Of a stretch of DNA of 64,000 nt, positions 61,417 through 64,000 are shown in pieces (position 1 is the stretch's first letter; the number at the start of each line of letters is the position of its first letter). The stretch is taken from assembly GCF_048771995.1 (NCBI RefSeq), contig NC_133024.1, positions 28,040,001-28,104,000 on the forward strand, written 5' to 3'. The notes beneath the pieces were generated by a model. That model worked only from the letters and a program-made list of their open reading frames with translations. It did not search any database and was not told the origin of the DNA. Position numbers and translations under genes: made by a program. Origin of the DNA: Taeniopygia guttata (taxonomy: Eukaryota > Chordata > Aves > Passeriformes > Estrildidae).

Positions 61417-64000
61417 CCTAGCTGGGCACAGGGGGCAAGAAGAAGGGGGAAGGGAAGAGGAATGGAGGATAAGGAAGACAGACACAGACACACACACAAT
61501 AAACCCATTAAACTCAAAGAAACTCCAACGTGGAACTGACTCAGTCTAATGCTGTGACAGTTCCTTAATCTCCCCTGACTTTCTTAAGCAACTTCTCCCC
61601 GCTTTTGAGCTATTTGCCCAAATAAAAAAAATTATTTTCAGGGGAAAAAGGTGCCTGTTATTCCCATGGGCTTGGGTCCATCTGAAATACCCCTTGCCCA
61701 GTAGTCCTCCATGCAAAAAACAGGACTGACTAGAAACCCAGAACATATCCAAAATTTCCCAATTATCATCCACCCAAGCATAAATGAAGTCTGTGCATCT
61801 GCAAGCAGGCAAATACAGATGAAAACTGTTTTTCACCATCACAGACAGTCTGACCCCACAGGCAGTGAAAATTTTGGACCTTGCCTGTCCCTCCATCCCA
61901 GCTCAACACTAAGGACCCAGATGCAGCAAAGGGACATTAGCATTATGTTACTAGGAAGAAAGACAGGCAGAGAGAGGGAAACAGACTTGCCCAAGATAAC
62001 AGACAGCCACAGCAGACCAAGAAGTCAAACTCAGGGCTCCTAACTTCCTGCTGCCCACCCTAGCCCCACTCTTCAAAGAAACACAGAAATATCATTCAAT
62101 ATTCCTGCTCTCCTCCAATGGGACTAAGCAGTAGGAAAACAACATTCCCCTGCTCCTGAGATACCCTATTTCCAAGTGAGATTGTGTCACAGCTCTCCAT
62201 TGTCCATTTTCTTTCCATCAAACTCTGTAGGATCCTGTCCCCAGCCAAGTGCCCACTGCTTCATCTCAACTCTCTCTGCATTCAGAGGACAAGTTGGACA
62301 CCAAAAGAGAGTCTCCTGAGCACAGAGGCATAATCTCTTTGGGAACACCTGACTGAAGAAGCACTTCCCTTTCTAATCCTTACATTCCTCTTTGTAATAC
62401 CATTAGTGGACAAAGTTTGTCACACTTGCAAAAACATTACTCAAAACCTAAAGAAATTAACAAAACAATATTTTCTGAAACAGAAGATACATCTATTCCT
62501 AAACATATATGGCAAAAGTGGTAGGTAAAAACTATGCTCAGAATACATCTGGCAGAGAGCACAACCACTACAGGTTTTTCATGCAGCTATCTGCAAACTG
62601 TCCTACTCTTATTTCTGTTATGGTCTGCCTGTGGTCTAATAATTGAACAATATTGTTTCTGAAGGGTCTATCTCAATCATCAGGGGAGCTCAGAGGGATG
62701 CCCCCAGTAGCATGAAACACATTACAGAAGTCTATCAAGACAGAATAAATACATGTGGATTTGCTGTGTGCGAGCCAAAATGCAAAGATAATTTTCCTCT
62801 ATGTGGAGAAGCACTATTTAAATGAACCAAATTACCTGATAATTTTGTTTTTATGAATTGCTCATGCAATAGCAAGGCCAAGTACTCCTGCCTCACTCAC
62901 TCACTGCAAATCAACCAATAAACACACTTAAGGATAAATTATTTACCTTACGTTGGTGGCATGCAGTCAGACTGCTCGCTGCCTGACTGAATTACTCTGG
63001 ATTTACACCGCTGTGATTCAATCAGAGGCTGATGGGGCAAGACTCTTACCTTCCTTCCTCTGCTTTCTTTTCTGAGCCAAATTAATTATTAAGTACACTG
63101 CCCACAGCACAGCCCTATGCATGTAACGCTTAATTACATGACTTTTTTCTTCCATAGGATGGGCACACATGAGGAGATAACACATCCTTGGCAATTGAGC
63201 ACCACCTGAATTAAGAGAGCTATTTTGTTTGGAATTTCCAAGTTTGAGGTTTTTTGTTTGGTTTTTGTTTTGTTTTTAAAATAAATACGCAGTTATTTGC
63301 TTAGCTTCCACATCAAAAACACCAAAGTGAACCTGACTGTCCAAAACCACAAAGTCTCATATAATGATCAGAGGTATTTTCCAGAGAAACTTTGTAGCTG
63401 TCCAAGACTCTGTTGGATGCAACTGCAAACTTCATGAGTTAAACAGAAAGATGCCAATTTAAGCAAAAAAAAAAAAAAAAAAAACCCTCACAACAGCTTT
63501 CTTATTTAAAGAGAACAAGTAACAAAAGTCAAGTCCATTTCCAGATTCCAAAATCTGGACTAGCAGAGGCCAGGGCACTCAGTTGCTGCTTGTCTCCATC
63601 TTGTCTTCCATCAGACCTTCACAGAGAATCTAACTTTTGTTTGCTCAGCTTACAAAGTGTGCAAGTCAAACATGGCTGTTATTGATTCTTCAAAGGACGG
63701 CTACACTGATTTGATTAGACTCCCTTAGAATCCACCTCCCTGTCCAAAAATCTTCACGTCTGATCATATTATCTATCAGGCCTCAAACTTCTGGCTTGAA
63801 AGGCTGAAGTGTGATGGAGTTATAAGAATGTGGAGGAAAAGGAGAAATGGTGTAAAAGTTGAAGCTTTCATGCAATTTCACTAGCAAGCCAGTCTTCCAA
63901 AGGCAGAAAACAAAGGTAAGATTCCTCCACCAACCTACAGTCCTAGTACCCAGAGCTGTCCCTCCCCTGCCCCAATTTTAGGCTAAAAGGGTATTTTGAA
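61417..64000. other. Right edge, ZNF384 5' intron or flank
   Basis: An acceptor (minus, CCCAG or CTAG just right of 61,416) implies an upstream untranslated exon. I cannot identify one up to 64,000. The DNA is AT-rich, with an A20 run at 63,465-63,484 and no gene visible. Confidence 0.5.

Noticed and set aside
1-64000. LTR retroviruses, Polintons, CRISPR arrays or toxin systems
   Set aside because: No LTR pair, primer-binding site, gag/pol/env-like frame, direct-repeat array or toxin motif was recognised. The RT signatures present are CR1.

Overview
The window looks like a bird nuclear chromosome, most likely a songbird or other neoavian. Exons are small and separated by introns with canonical splice sites. 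The interspersed repeats I recognise are all CR1 LINEs, and there are GGGAT-type minisatellites. Gene order matches the vertebrate block that in human lies at 12p13.31 (LPAR5 - ACRBP - ING4 - ZNF384).

Layout, left to right: (1) 417-980, plus strand, the decayed last exon of a Wnt gene closest to Wnt4. (2) 1,189-2,471, a 5'-truncated CR1 whose 3' tip runs into the end of the next gene. (3) 2,455-13,544, minus strand, ACRBP (proacrosin-binding protein), rebuilt as ten exons with consistent phases and an open 514-codon frame. (4) 13,545-21,480, a GC-rich promoter region, a 46-bp minisatellite, a CR1 tail and otherwise featureless DNA. (5) 22,349-35,825, minus strand, ING4, eight exons and 249 codons, with a CpG island over exon 1 and an 11-kb first intron. 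(6) 36,050-43,290, intergenic, with one younger CR1 against the CpG island and at least two much older CR1 fossils. (7) 45,020-61,416, minus strand, ZNF384, eight coding exons and 515 codons, with a 12-kb intron 3. Its 5' untranslated exons and promoter are to the right, probably outside the window.

The three intact genes are head-to-tail on the minus strand. They do not form a pathway: ACRBP acts in the sperm acrosome, ING4 reads H3K4me3 for the HBO1 acetyltransferase complex, and ZNF384 is a C2H2 transcription factor. The main points of interest are the Wnt relic, the CR1-derived stop codon and tail of ACRBP, the GGGAT array beside an ACRBP splice acceptor, the retained GC(N)7GT wobble donor in ING4, the homogenised duplicate finger exons in ZNF384, and an orphan zinc-finger scrap antisense in a ZNF384 intron. 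I found no operon-like, CRISPR or other prokaryote-type system, and no LTR retrovirus that I could support. All coordinates were derived by hand from the sequence; no database search was possible.
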